DNA of 64,000 nucleotides from Shinella daejeonensis (GTDB lineage Bacteria > Pseudomonadota > Alphaproteobacteria > Rhizobiales > Rhizobiaceae), in the NCBI RefSeq assembly GCF_024281235.1, contig NZ_JAHWXY010000001.1, forward strand, positions 744,001-808,000, read 5' to 3'. Positions 35,827 to 44,514 of this stretch are shown here, piece after piece (within the stretch, counting starts at the first letter, position 1; each line of letters opens with the position of its first letter). Below the pieces are notes generated by a model. The model saw nothing but the letters and a program-made list of their open reading frames with translations, ran no database searches and was not told where the DNA came from. A program made the translations under genes and the position numbers.

Positions 35827-36747
35827 TCATCGCGTCGCCGCAGGCGTAACGCGCACGCGCTCCCCATGCGCCTTTTCCGTCTCCGGCTCCACATGGATGG
35901 CGATCCGCGCCCCCGGTTGCGCCTTGCGGATCGCCTCCTCCAGCCGGTCGCAGATGTCATGCGCGGCCCCGACGGACATGGCGGCCGGCACGACGAGATG
36001 AAAATCGACAAAGGTCGCCTGCCCTGCCCGGCGGGTCTTGAGGTCGTGCACGCCGAGCGACCCGTCCCCATGCGCGGCGATGGCCGCCTTGATCGCCGCC
36101 GCTTCCTCCGGCTCCACGGCACGGTCCATCAGCCCGTCGACCGAATGGGCGATGACCCGCCAGCCCTGATAGAGGATATGGAGCGCGACGACGACCGCGA
36201 GCAGCGGATCGAGAATGGCAAGGCCCGTGACGATAGCGAGAATAAGCCCGGCGAGCACTCCGACGGAGGTCACCACATCCGAAAGGACATGCTGGCCGTC
36301 GGCGGCAAGCGCCGGCGAACGATAGCGCCGCCCCGCCCGGATCAGCACCATGGCCCAGGCCGCATTGATCAGGCCCGCGAGGAAGTTGACGGCAAGCCCC
36401 GGAACCGGCGCCTCCAGGACTCTCGGAGCGAAGAGCGCCGGTACGGCCTCGAAAAGGATGAGGATCGCGGCAACGGCGATCAGCACGCCTTCCAGAACCG
36501 CCGAAAGATATTCAGCCTTGTGATGACCGAAGGGATGGCTGCGGTCGGCCGGCTTCGCCGCATAGGTGACCGCCGCGAAGGCCGCCACCGCCGCCACCAC
36601 ATTGACGGTCGATTCCAGCGCATCCGAAAGCAGCGCCACCGATCCCGTCAGCCACCAGGCGAGAAGCTTCAGGCCCATCACGAAAAGCGACAACGGGATG
36701 CCGAAAAGCGCGATCCGCTTGATCGTCGCCGTATTCCTGTCCGTCAT
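35827..36747 (-). CDS. Cation diffusion facilitator family metal efflux transporter
   Basis: 306 aa with six predicted membrane helices. Metal-site segments are LLSDALESTVN in TM2 and GQHVLSDVVTS in TM5, and DRSHPFGHHKAEYLSAV is the conserved loop. The C-terminal cytoplasmic domain (about 210-295) ends with a His/Glu-containing region (VHDLKTRRAGQ, VHVEPETEKAH-like). It likely exports Zn, Mn, Fe or similar divalent cations in exchange for protons; the metal is not determinable here. GGGAGAG precedes the ATG. Confidence 0.92.
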   Translation of the reverse strand: MTDRNTATIKRIALFGIPLSLFVMGLKLLAWWLTGSVALLSDALESTVNVVAAVAAFAAVTYAAKPADRSHPFGHHKAEYLSAVLEGVLIAVAAILILFEAVPALFAPRVLEAPVPGLAVNFLAGLINAAWAMVLIRAGRRYRSPALAADGQHVLSDVVTSVGVLAGLILAIVTGLAILDPLLAVVVALHILYQGWRVIAHSVDGLMDRAVEPEEAAAIKAAIAAHGDGSLGVHDLKTRRAGQATFVDFHLVVPAAMSVGAAHDICDRLEEAIRKAQPGARIAIHVEPETEKAHGERVRVTPAATR

Positions 36748-36800
36748 GGGTCTCTCCCGTGCAGATGCGACCGAATTGCAGGATTTGCGCCCTTCAACGC

Positions 36801-36836
36801 AAAACCGCGCGCACGGGGACGTGCACGCGGTCTTTT
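36801..36836 (-). terminator. Terminator after trpE(G)
   Basis: ACCGCGCGCAC/GTGCACGCGGT, an 11-bp stem with one mismatch and a 6-nt loop, about 80 bp past the trpE(G) stop. T-rich flanks on both strands let it also stop transcription from the other side. Confidence 0.65.
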
Positions 36837-36910
36837 CTCATGCGGTTCTATGAACCCGATCGCAGCCCTTGTCAAAGCCGCACGCCATCGGCCCGCAAAC
36901 GCGTCCGGCT

Positions 36911-39094
36911 CTACGCCGCGCTCCCCTTCTTCGACAGGCGGGCCACCACGTTCTCGATCATCCGCATGCCGGCATCCTGACCAAGCGTCATGATCGACTC
37001 GGGATGGAACTGCACCGCGGCCACCGGCTCGCTGGCATGCTCGATCCCCATGATCGTGCCGTCCTCGCTTTCCGCCGTGATGATGAAATCGCGCGGCAGC
37101 GTGGCCGGATCGGCGAAGATCGAATGATAGCGGCCGACCGTCACCTCACGGCCGAGACCGGAAAAGACGATGCCCGGCTCCAGCACGCGGATGCGCGAGG
37201 GCTTTCCATGCATCGGCACCGCAAGCTGGCGCAATTGTCCGCCATAGGCCTCCGCCAGCGCCTGTAGTCCGAGGCAGACCCCGAAGATCGGCAACTTGCG
37301 GGCGCGCGCCTTGGCGATCGTCGCCTTACAGTCGAAATCCTTCGGGCTCCCGGGACCCGGCGAAAGGACCACGAGATCCGGCCGGAGCCGCTCGAAAGTC
37401 TCCTCCGGCACGGGCGTGCGCACCGTCGTCACCGTGGCGCCCGTCTGGCGGAAATAATTGGCGAGCGTATGGACGAAGCTGTCCTCGTGATCGACGAGCA
37501 GGATATTCACCCCGGCGCCGACGGCGGCGACGTCGCGTTTCGAGGCGCCGGACTGACCGGCCTTGGCGTCACGGATGGCAGCGATCATGGCGGAGGCCTT
37601 CAGTTCGGTTTCGGCTTCTTCTTCTTCCGGGTTGGAATCGTAAAGCAGCGTCGCTCCGGCGCGCACTTCGGCAATCCCGTCCTTGATGCGAATGGTGCGC
37701 AGCGTCAGCCCGGTGTTCATATCGCCATTGAAGCCGACCATGCCGATCGCCCCGCCGTACCATGCCCGCGGGCTCTTCTCATGCGCCTCGATGAAGCGCA
37801 TCGCCCACAGTTTCGGCGCGCCGGTGACGGTCACCGCCCAGGCATGGGAGAGAAACCCGTCGAAGGCGTCCATATCGTCGCGCAACCGCCCTTCGATATG
37901 GTCGACCGTATGGATGAGGCGCGAATACATCTCGATCTGCCGGCGGCCGATGACCTTGACGGAGCCCGGTTCGCAGACGCGGCTCTTGTCGTTGCGGTCG
38001 ACGTCGGAGCACATCGTAAGCTCCGACTCGTCCTTCTTCGAATTCAGCAGCTTCAGGATCTGCTCGCTGTCGGCGATCGGGTCGTCGCCGCGCTTGATGG
38101 TGCCGGAAATCGGGCAGGTCTCGATGCGCCGGCCCGAAACCCGCACGAACATCTCCGGCGAAGCCCCGACCAGATACTCCTGATCCCCCAGATTGATGAA
38201 GAAGGAATAGGGCGACGGGTTGATCGCCTTCAGGCGGCGGGAAATTTCCGACGGCTTGCTGTCGCAGCGCTCGAAGAACTTCTGGCCCGGAACCACCTCG
38301 AACAGGTCGCCGCGGCGGAAGCTCTCCTTGGCCTTGACGACGAGTTCGGCATATTCGCCCGGCCGATGATCGCCATGCGGCGGCACGGTATCGACGGCGC
38401 GGAACGGGTCCGCTGCAATGGCCGCCTGCCGGTTCTCGGTCGTCAGGCCGTCATGCGTGAAATCGTAGCGGTCGAACCACGCCTTGGCGGCATAGTGATC
38501 GACCACAAGGATCTCGTCCGGCAGAAACAGCACCATGTCGCGCTGGCCGGCCGGCCGCTCAAGCTTCAGGTCGATGGCGTCGAACTGGAAGGCGAGATCG
38601 TAGCCGAAGGCTCCGTAGAGCCCGAGGTTGGAATCTTCCGCCGAATGGAAAAGGTCGGTCACCGCACGAAGGACGGTGAAGACCGTGGGCATCTTGGACC
38701 GTTCTTCCTCGTTGAAGACCCGCTCGGGCGCCGTGACGGAAAGGTCGAGGCGGGTCGCCGTGCGCGCACCGAGAACCAGTTCCGGCACCGTGGCGAGCCG
38801 CGCGGCGATGAGGGAGAGCAGGACCTCGCCGCGCCCGTTATAGGCTTCGATCCAAACCGAGCGGCCGAAGGAGGAAATGGCAAGCGGCGGATCCACGACG
38901 GCGGTGTCCCAGCGGGTATAGCGGCCGGGATACTCGTAATTCGAGGAAAAGACCGCGCCACGCCGGGAGTCCAGCATCTCGACGCAACCGTCGATGGCCT
39001 TGGCGTAATCCGCCTCGCGGCGTCGCCGCGTGACGGTAACGCCGCCTCGGGTCAAGTAGGTTTCCACGCCGTCTTCCAGCACTCTCGTGGCCAT
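36911..39094 (-). CDS. trpE(G): Anthranilate synthase, fused TrpE-TrpG
   Basis: 727 aa. The TrpE chorismate-binding part (about 1-510) contains [17 protein letters not shown] and the [29 protein letters not shown] segments of the active site. A short linker leads to TrpG (about 528-725) starting [19 protein letters not shown]. TrpG has nucleophile Cys (about 607, [16 protein letters not shown]) and catalytic His-Glu (VQFHPESI). It makes anthranilate from chorismate and glutamine-derived ammonia. The E-G fusion is characteristic of Rhizobiaceae. Controlled by a trpL attenuator directly upstream. Confidence 0.97.
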   Translation of the reverse strand: MATRVLEDGVETYLTRGGVTVTRRRREADYAKAIDGCVEMLDSRRGAVFSSNYEYPGRYTRWDTAVVDPPLAISSFGRSVWIEAYNGRGEVLLSLIAARLATVPELVLGARTATRLDLSVTAPERVFNEEERSKMPTVFTVLRAVTDLFHSAEDSNLGLYGAFGYDLAFQFDAIDLKLERPAGQRDMVLFLPDEILVVDHYAAKAWFDRYDFTHDGLTTENRQAAIAADPFRAVDTVPPHGDHRPGEYAELVVKAKESFRRGDLFEVVPGQKFFERCDSKPSEISRRLKAINPSPYSFFINLGDQEYLVGASPEMFVRVSGRRIETCPISGTIKRGDDPIADSEQILKLLNSKKDESELTMCSDVDRNDKSRVCEPGSVKVIGRRQIEMYSRLIHTVDHIEGRLRDDMDAFDGFLSHAWAVTVTGAPKLWAMRFIEAHEKSPRAWYGGAIGMVGFNGDMNTGLTLRTIRIKDGIAEVRAGATLLYDSNPEEEEAETELKASAMIAAIRDAKAGQSGASKRDVAAVGAGVNILLVDHEDSFVHTLANYFRQTGATVTTVRTPVPEETFERLRPDLVVLSPGPGSPKDFDCKATIAKARARKLPIFGVCLGLQALAEAYGGQLRQLAVPMHGKPSRIRVLEPGIVFSGLGREVTVGRYHSIFADPATLPRDFIITAESEDGTIMGIEHASEPVAAVQFHPESIMTLGQDAGMRMIENVVARLSKKGSAA

Positions 39095-39141
39095 TTCGCT
39101 TCTCCGTTTCCAGGCCCGGTTTCCGCGCGGCCGAAATGAAA

Positions 39142-39169
39142 AAGCCGCCTCGAAATCTCCGGGCGGCTT
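39142..39169 (-). terminator. trp attenuator terminator
   Basis: AAGCCGCC (39169-39162) pairs with GGCGGCTT (39149-39142) and is followed on the minus strand by TTTCATTT. It lies between the trpL stop and the trpE(G) start, in the position of the Trp-responsive terminator in Sinorhizobium trpL. Confidence 0.8.
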
Positions 39170-39206
39170 GTCGTCTCAATCATGCACATGACTGGTCAAG
39201 GCCGCC

Positions 39207-39251
39207 TCAGCGCGCCCACCACCAGTTAGCGATGTTGTTCATCTTCCTCAT
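39207..39251 (-). CDS. trpL: Tryptophan leader peptide
   Basis: 14 aa, MRKMNNIANWWWAR, ATG at 39251 and TGA at 39207. Three consecutive Trp codons and the same length and WWWAR end as the Sinorhizobium meliloti leader (whose RNA rnTrpL and peptide peTrpL have reported trans functions). The predicted -10 ends 8 bp before the ATG, so the mRNA should start at the AUG, as reported for S. meliloti. An internal in-frame ATG at 39242 is a second possible start. Confidence 0.88.
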   Translation of the reverse strand: MRKMNNIANWWWAR

Positions 39252-39259
39252 GGCGGAAA

Positions 39260-39288
39260 GTGTTAGCGCGAAGCAGAGGGGCGCGCAA
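39260..39288 (-). promoter_or_regulatory. Predicted trpL-trpE(G) promoter
   Basis: TTGCGC (39288-39283), 17-bp spacer, TAACAC (39265-39260) on the minus strand, with the expected start at the trpL ATG. The same -35 hexamer and geometry occur before the leuA leader. Confidence 0.5.
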
Positions 39289-39313
39289 GAGGCGCAACCA
39301 CACAACGACATGA

Positions 39314-39335
39314 AAGGGCGGCCTGGGCCGCCCTT
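39314..39335 (-). terminator. Terminator of the heme-receptor gene
   Basis: Perfect 10-bp stem AAGGGCGGCC/GGCCGCCCTT with a 2-nt loop, 23 bp beyond the receptor stop and before the trpL promoter. The T run is weak. Confidence 0.6.
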
Positions 39336-39358
39336 CGCATATTCATCAGATCGACACG

Positions 39359-41578
39359 TCAGAAGCGCTGCGTTAGCGAGATCTTGAACGACCGTCCCAC
39401 CTCGGAGAAATACGGCTGCGTCGCAGGCGTCACCGTCGCGGAGCGGACGTTGATGGCGTCGTAGTATTCCTTGTCGAAAAGGTTGTAGACACCGGCGCGA
39501 ACCGTCAGGCCTTCGACTTTCTCCGGGCTCCACCAGGCCGTCAGATCGACGATGCCGTAGCCCGGCGCCTTGAAGGTGGCGGTCGACTTGTCGGAGACGG
39601 CTTTCGCGCCGATCCAGGTCAGGTCGGTGCCCCAGGTCTCAGTCGCGTAACCGACGCCGAGCACGGCCTTCAACGGCGCCACCGACGCGAGATAGGCGCC
39701 CGTGTCGAGGTTCTCGCCCTTGGCATAGGCGAGCGCGCCGTTGACATGGAAGCCGTTGTCGAAGCGCTTGTGCACAGCAAGTTCGACACCCATGATGCGA
39801 ACCTTGTCGAGGTTCTGGAATTCCGTCACACCCATCGGATAGGTCGGATCGAAACCGAGCGTGACAGCCTCGATGAAGTTGCGGTAGCGGTTGTGGAAGG
39901 CACTGAAGCGCCCGCCGAAGTCCTCGTCACCGAGGCGCGCGCCGACCTCGAAGCCGTGGCTGGTTTCTGAATCGAGACCCGCATTGCCGCGCCGCAGATA
40001 GGTGCCGGGGCCGCCGAACGTGCTGTAGAGTTCACCCGCCGTCGGCGCACGGAAGCCCATCGCCCATTGGCCGTAGACTTCGACCAGATCGCTCGGGCGA
40101 TATGCGAGACGCAGTTTCGGCGAGATTGCCGAGTCGCTGAATTCCGCCGGCAGGGCCGGACTCGCGTAGTTGTTGGCAAAGGCGTCCGTCATCTTGGGTG
40201 TGCGTTCGACCCAGTCAAAGCGCACGCCAGGCGTCAGATAGAAGCCGCTCGTTCCGAAGCCGATCTCGTCGTCCAGGAAAATGCCGAACCTCTTGCTGTC
40301 GACGCGCGGTTCGTCGGCCTGGTTCGTGTGCAGGAAGTTGCAGCCGAAAAGGGCTGGCGGATAGGGCGGCGGACCGCAATTGTCGGTACCGGAAGCATAC
40401 TGCTCTGCGCGACCGGTCGCGAGGTCGAGGCCGGCCACGACGCGGTGGGTGAGATCGCCCGTCGTGAAGGTCTTCTCCGCGGAGCCCACGAAGCCGAATG
40501 TCTGCTCTTCGTAGTCGTTCTGACGGGTGATATCGCCGAGCGGCGCGCTGGTGTAGCGAACCCCTTCGTACCCGTCGCTGCGCAGCTGCTTGAGCCAGTA
40601 AAGCGAAGCCACAGCCGAATCGAAGAACCCGCCGCCGTCATAGGCATAGTCGAGCGAGACACGGTCGCGGTCGGCGTCCTTGAACGTGTTGTATTCGCCC
40701 GGCCGGTAATTGCCGGCGAGAGACTGCGCTCTCCGGTCATCCGTTTCGAGTTCCTTGCGGAACCGCTCGGCCGTCACGCCGAACATATGACCGCTTTCCG
40801 CATAGTGGCGGACCTTGAAGAGCAGGTTGTGCTGGTCGTAATCCGCCGGATTCGCTTCCGTCCGTGTAGAGTCGTAGCCGCCGATATTGCCTTTGGTCCG
40901 AGTCTCGTCTCCCCTCTTGTAGGAGCCCTGGAAGAGCACCGAGGTATTCTCGAAACGCTTGGCGACCGCGGCGGACGGCGCGAAACTGTTGTCGCTGCTG
41001 TCATAGGTGAACTTGGCGATTCCGCCCCAGTCGCGACCCTCGCGGATGAGATCCTCGGGCTCCAGCGTACGCAGTCCGAGCGCGCCGCCCAGCGCGCCGC
41101 CGCCGGCACGGCTGGAATCCGAACCGCGCATGACATCGACCGCAGACAGGGCGGAGAAGTCGAAGGCGTCGACGCCGCCGCTGGCACCGCGGGTCGTATC
41201 GAAGAGATAGGGGACAGGAATGCCGTCGATCGTGGTCAGGACGCGCGGGCCTTCCAGCCCACGGATATTCACGGCGCCCGTGTTTCGGTTGAAGTTCACA
41301 CCCGGCTCAAGGCTGCGCCCGAGATCTTCGATACTGGTGATCTGCTTCGCCTCGATTTCAGCGGCTGTGGTCGTCGTTGCCAGCGGCGTATCGGCAATGC
41401 CCGTGCCTACGTTCTGGACCCGTTTGCCCTTGACGACAATTGGCTGAAGCGTCGTACTACCTTCGGTAGAGGCTTCGTCCTGGGAAGCATCCTGTGCGGA
41501 TACAGATGTGGCGGAGAGCGACATGACGGCGAGCGCCGTGCATGCCAGGAGAGCGGAACGAAGGCACCGGGCCTGCAT
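39359..41578 (-). CDS. TonB-dependent hemoglobin/heme-type outer-membrane receptor
   Basis: 739 aa. Signal peptide (1 to about 28, ending SVSAQD), plug domain (about 60-170) with RGLEGPRVLTTIDGIPV and DVMRGSDSSRAGGGALGGAL, then a 22-strand barrel ending in FKISLTQRF with a terminal Phe. FRAP (about 507, GFRAPTAGELY) and NAGLDSET in place of NPNL are the heme-receptor signatures, so it belongs to the hemoglobin/transferrin/lactoferrin family and may be the ShmR-type heme receptor. It imports with TonB-ExbBD energy. A RirA-type motif overlaps the -35 of its promoter. Confidence 0.92.
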   Translation of the reverse strand: MQARCLRSALLACTALAVMSLSATSVSAQDASQDEASTEGSTTLQPIVVKGKRVQNVGTGIADTPLATTTTAAEIEAKQITSIEDLGRSLEPGVNFNRNTGAVNIRGLEGPRVLTTIDGIPVPYLFDTTRGASGGVDAFDFSALSAVDVMRGSDSSRAGGGALGGALGLRTLEPEDLIREGRDWGGIAKFTYDSSDNSFAPSAAVAKRFENTSVLFQGSYKRGDETRTKGNIGGYDSTRTEANPADYDQHNLLFKVRHYAESGHMFGVTAERFRKELETDDRRAQSLAGNYRPGEYNTFKDADRDRVSLDYAYDGGGFFDSAVASLYWLKQLRSDGYEGVRYTSAPLGDITRQNDYEEQTFGFVGSAEKTFTTGDLTHRVVAGLDLATGRAEQYASGTDNCGPPPYPPALFGCNFLHTNQADEPRVDSKRFGIFLDDEIGFGTSGFYLTPGVRFDWVERTPKMTDAFANNYASPALPAEFSDSAISPKLRLAYRPSDLVEVYGQWAMGFRAPTAGELYSTFGGPGTYLRRGNAGLDSETSHGFEVGARLGDEDFGGRFSAFHNRYRNFIEAVTLGFDPTYPMGVTEFQNLDKVRIMGVELAVHKRFDNGFHVNGALAYAKGENLDTGAYLASVAPLKAVLGVGYATETWGTDLTWIGAKAVSDKSTATFKAPGYGIVDLTAWWSPEKVEGLTVRAGVYNLFDKEYYDAINVRSATVTPATQPYFSEVGRSFKISLTQRF

Positions 41579-41698
41579 GTCTGATCCTCATCGAGTTCGA
41601 GCCGCACAAAACCGCATGGCAGCGCTAAAGCGCCGCCATGGTCAGGCCCGGCGGAAGTATGGCAAAAGCGTGGTCACGGCGTTTTTTCGCCTTGTTCA

Positions 41699-41727
41699 TC
41701 GCTAGGAAACATGAATACTAATGTCAA
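41699..41727 (-). promoter_or_regulatory. Iron-responsive promoter (IRO/RirA-type motif) of the heme receptor
   Basis: On the minus strand TTGACA (41727-41722), 17-bp spacer, TAGCGA (41704-41699). TGACATTAGTATTCA (41726-41712) fits the IRO consensus TGA-N9-TCA used by RirA in Rhizobium and overlaps the -35 box. The region is unusually AT-rich for this genome. Repression in iron-replete cells is the expected consequence. Confidence 0.65.
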
Positions 41728-41780
41728 CATATAAAATATGACTTTGTGGCTCAACTATCGAACCGTTGCATCGAATCCAC

Positions 41781-42608
41781 ATGCCGCGGTCGCATGGCGC
41801 CTGCAACCAAACCAGACCTGACGCGTTTTTCACCTGCACAACAGGAGACGCGCTCATTCCCGGTTACCGATCCATTTCCATCGTCATCGCCGTATTTCTT
41901 GCCGCCGGCAGCACCTCTCTTCCGCGGGAAGGTCCCCTGCCCGTCCCCCGGTCACAGGGCCACGGACAGCCGGCGGAACGGCCGGAAGCGGCGCGGACCG
42001 AAACACCGCAGGATGACGGAAAAACCGCCGGAAATCCCAATGAAGACGAGACCGCGGCGGCCTTCGCCGCCTGCCGCGAAGCCTTGCGCGCGGCAGGCGC
42101 GGATTTCGAAGAGGCCGAAGCAATGTCGGAAGGTCCGTCCTGCGGCATCGAGCGGCCGATCCGGCTGGCGGAACTTCCCGGCGGCGTGAAGGTCGAGCCG
42201 GCGGCGACCCTGCGCTGCGAGACCGCGCTGCAACTGGTGCGCTGGATGGAGGGATCGGTGAAGCCTTCGCTTGAAGCCGCCATGCCGGGAGAGGCGATCA
42301 CCGGCCTTTCCCAGGCGTCGGCCTATGTCTGCCGCAATCGCAACAATGCCGCCGGCGGCAAGGTCTCCGAACACGCCTTCGGCAACGCCGTCGATATCGC
42401 AGCCTTCACGCTCAGGAGCGGCGCGACCGTGACCATCCGCCCCGTCGAACGCGATTCCACGCTGGAGGGCGCATTCCAGCGGGCGATCACCGAAGCCGCC
42501 TGTCTCTATTTCACGACCGTTCTCGACCCGGGCAGCGACGCCGCGCATGAGACGCATCTGCATCTCGACGTGAAAGCGCGGCGCGGCGGCTACCGCTACT
42601 GCTGGTAG
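41781..42608 (+). CDS. Extensin-like family protein (possible peptidoglycan peptidase fold)
   Basis: 275 aa from ATG 41781; an in-frame TTG at 41766 is possible. An N-terminal hydrophobic stretch (SISIVIAVFLAAGS) suggests a signal/anchor, and a Pro/Arg/Glu-rich low-complexity linker follows. The C-terminal domain (about 90-275) has SEHAFGNAVDIAAF and HETHLHLDV, the S/HxxxGxAxD...HxH pattern of M15-type DD-peptidases, which the extensin family resembles. Function in the envelope is inferred; four cysteines could form disulfides. Confidence 0.85.
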   Translation: MPRSHGACNQTRPDAFFTCTTGDALIPGYRSISIVIAVFLAAGSTSLPREGPLPVPRSQGHGQPAERPEAARTETPQDDGKTAGNPNEDETAAAFAACREALRAAGADFEEAEAMSEGPSCGIERPIRLAELPGGVKVEPAATLRCETALQLVRWMEGSVKPSLEAAMPGEAITGLSQASAYVCRNRNNAAGGKVSEHAFGNAVDIAAFTLRSGATVTIRPVERDSTLEGAFQRAITEAACLYFTTVLDPGSDAAHETHLHLDVKARRGGYRYCW

Positions 42609-42615
42609 GGTAAGA

Positions 42616-44295
42616 TCAGGAGAGACCTTCGATGTCGCCGTCCTGATTGAGGAAGATACGCTCCGACGAGGGTGTTCGCGGCAGGCCGGGCATGGTCATG
42701 ATCTCGCCGGTGATAACCACGACGAACCCGGCCCCCGCCGACAGCCGGACCTCCCGGATCGGAACCGTGTGGCCGGAGGGCGCGCCGCGCAGGTTGGGAT
42801 CGGTCGAAAAGGAATATTGGGTCTTCGCCATGCAGATCGGCAACCGGCCGTAGCCCTGCTCCTCCCATACCCGCAACTGCTCCCGCACCGATTTATCGGC
42901 AATGACGTCGCTGGCGTGGTAGATATCCTTGGCGATGGTCTCGATCTTCTCGAACAGCGGCATGTCGTCCGGATAAAGCGGCGAGAACTGCGACAGCCCC
43001 GCTTCCGCAAGCTCCACCACCTTATGGGCAAGGTCGACGATACCGGCCGAACCTTCCGCCCAGTGCCGGCAGACGATGGCCCGCGTGCCCATCGTGGCGA
43101 CGTAATCCTGGATCACCTGAAGTTCCGCTTCCGTATCCGAGGAGAAATGGTTGATGGCCACCACCGCCGGAAGACCGAATTTCTTGACGTTCTGGATATG
43201 GCGGCCGAGATTGGCGCAGCCGCGGCGGATCGCCGCCACATCTTCCCGCCCGACATCGTCCTTCTTAACACCGCCGTTCATCTTCATCGCCCGCGCGGTC
43301 GCCACAATGACCACCGCATCCGGACGCAGACCCGCCTTGCGGCACTTGATGTCGAAGAACTTCTCCGCGCCGAGATCGGCCCCGAAGCCGGCCTCCGTCA
43401 CCACGTAATCGGCGAGTTTCAAGGCCGTTCGCGTCGCCACGACCGAATTGCAGCCATGCGCGATATTGGCGAACGGCCCGCCATGGACGAAGGCGGGATT
43501 GTTTTCCAGCGTCTGCACCAGATTCGGCTGCATGGCGTCCTTGAGCAGCACGGTCATCGCTCCGTCGGCCTTGAGATCGCGGGCGAAGACCGGCGTCTTG
43601 TCGCGTCGATAGCCGACGATGATATTGCCGAGCCGTCGTTCCAGATCCTTGAGGTCCCGCGCCAGACAGAGGATCGCCATGACCTCGGAGGCCACGGTAA
43701 TGTCGAAGCCGGCCTCGCGCGGAAAGCCGTTCGCCACGCCGCCGAGGGAGCAGACGATATCGCGCAGCGCCCGGTCGTTCATGTCCATCACCCGCCGCCA
43801 GGCGATGCGGCGGATATCGATGCCCAGTTCGTTGCCCCAGTAGATGTGATTGTCGAGAAGTGCTGCAAGCAGGTTGTGCGCCGCCGTGATGGCGTGGAAA
43901 TCGCCGGTGAAATGGAGGTTCATGTCCTCCATCGGGACCACCTGCGCATAGCCCCCGCCGGCCGCCCCGCCCTTGACGCCGAAGCAGGGGCCGAGCGAGG
44001 CTTCGCGAATGCAGATGACGGCCTTCTTGCCGATACGGTTGAGGCCGTCGCCGAGCCCGACGGTCGTCGTGGTCTTGCCTTCGCCGGCCGGCGTCGGATT
44101 GATCGCCGTGACGAGGATCAGCTTGCCGTCCTTCCGCTCCTCCTGCTGGCGGATGAATTCCGCACCGACCTTCGCCTTGTCGTGGCCATAGGGCAGCAGA
44201 TGCTCCGCCGGTATGCCGAGCCCCGCGCCGATCTCCAGGATCGGCTTCTTGCGCGCCTCGCGCGCGATCTCGATATCGGATTTCACCTCCGCCAT
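42616..44295 (-). CDS. fhs: Formate-tetrahydrofolate ligase
   Basis: 559 aa, the normal family length. ATP-dependent formation of 10-formyl-THF from formate in one-carbon metabolism. The P-loop is [15 protein letters not shown] (66-80), and the conserved [20 protein letters not shown] and [14 protein letters not shown] segments are present. The ATG has GGGGGAGG upstream. A stem-loop in its 5' UTR (44322-44357) is notable. Convergent with the extensin gene, only 7 bp apart. Confidence 0.96.
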   Translation of the reverse strand: MAEVKSDIEIAREARKKPILEIGAGLGIPAEHLLPYGHDKAKVGAEFIRQQEERKDGKLILVTAINPTPAGEGKTTTTVGLGDGLNRIGKKAVICIREASLGPCFGVKGGAAGGGYAQVVPMEDMNLHFTGDFHAITAAHNLLAALLDNHIYWGNELGIDIRRIAWRRVMDMNDRALRDIVCSLGGVANGFPREAGFDITVASEVMAILCLARDLKDLERRLGNIIVGYRRDKTPVFARDLKADGAMTVLLKDAMQPNLVQTLENNPAFVHGGPFANIAHGCNSVVATRTALKLADYVVTEAGFGADLGAEKFFDIKCRKAGLRPDAVVIVATARAMKMNGGVKKDDVGREDVAAIRRGCANLGRHIQNVKKFGLPAVVAINHFSSDTEAELQVIQDYVATMGTRAIVCRHWAEGSAGIVDLAHKVVELAEAGLSQFSPLYPDDMPLFEKIETIAKDIYHASDVIADKSVREQLRVWEEQGYGRLPICMAKTQYSFSTDPNLRGAPSGHTVPIREVRLSAGAGFVVVITGEIMTMPGLPRTPSSERIFLNQDGDIEGLS

Positions 44296-44321
44296 TGCCG
44301 CCTCCCCCTTCTGAAAGCCGT

Positions 44322-44357
44322 CGGACGCGTTGCGGTCTCCTCCCCGGCACGCGTCCG
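44322..44357 (-). promoter_or_regulatory. 9-bp inverted repeat in the fhs leader
   Basis: CGGACGCGT (44357-44349) and ACGCGTCCG (44330-44322) are perfect inverted repeats enclosing an 18-nt purine-rich loop, 26-62 bp upstream of the fhs ATG. Possible operator or leader structure; no known riboswitch recognised. Confidence 0.35.
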
Positions 44358-44452
44358 CATCCCTTTATCCATGGCGCGACCATTCAGCGGCAAGCCTGAA
44401 GGCTTGGCGCGCCCGAATATGCCGCCCCATGGACGGGAAACGACAATCCACA

Positions 44453-44490
44453 GCAAAATTGCGCCACCGGCGGCGGCTTTGCGCCGCCGG
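44453..44490 (-). terminator. Terminator of the AAA+ operon
   Basis: CCGGCGGCG/CGCCGCCGG, a perfect 9-bp stem with a 6-nt loop, followed on the minus strand by TGGCGCAATTTTG. It lies 24 bp after the DUF2333 stop, closing the five-gene operon. Confidence 0.6.
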
Positions 44491-44514
44491 CCACGGATTG
44501 AGGCCGGAAAACCG

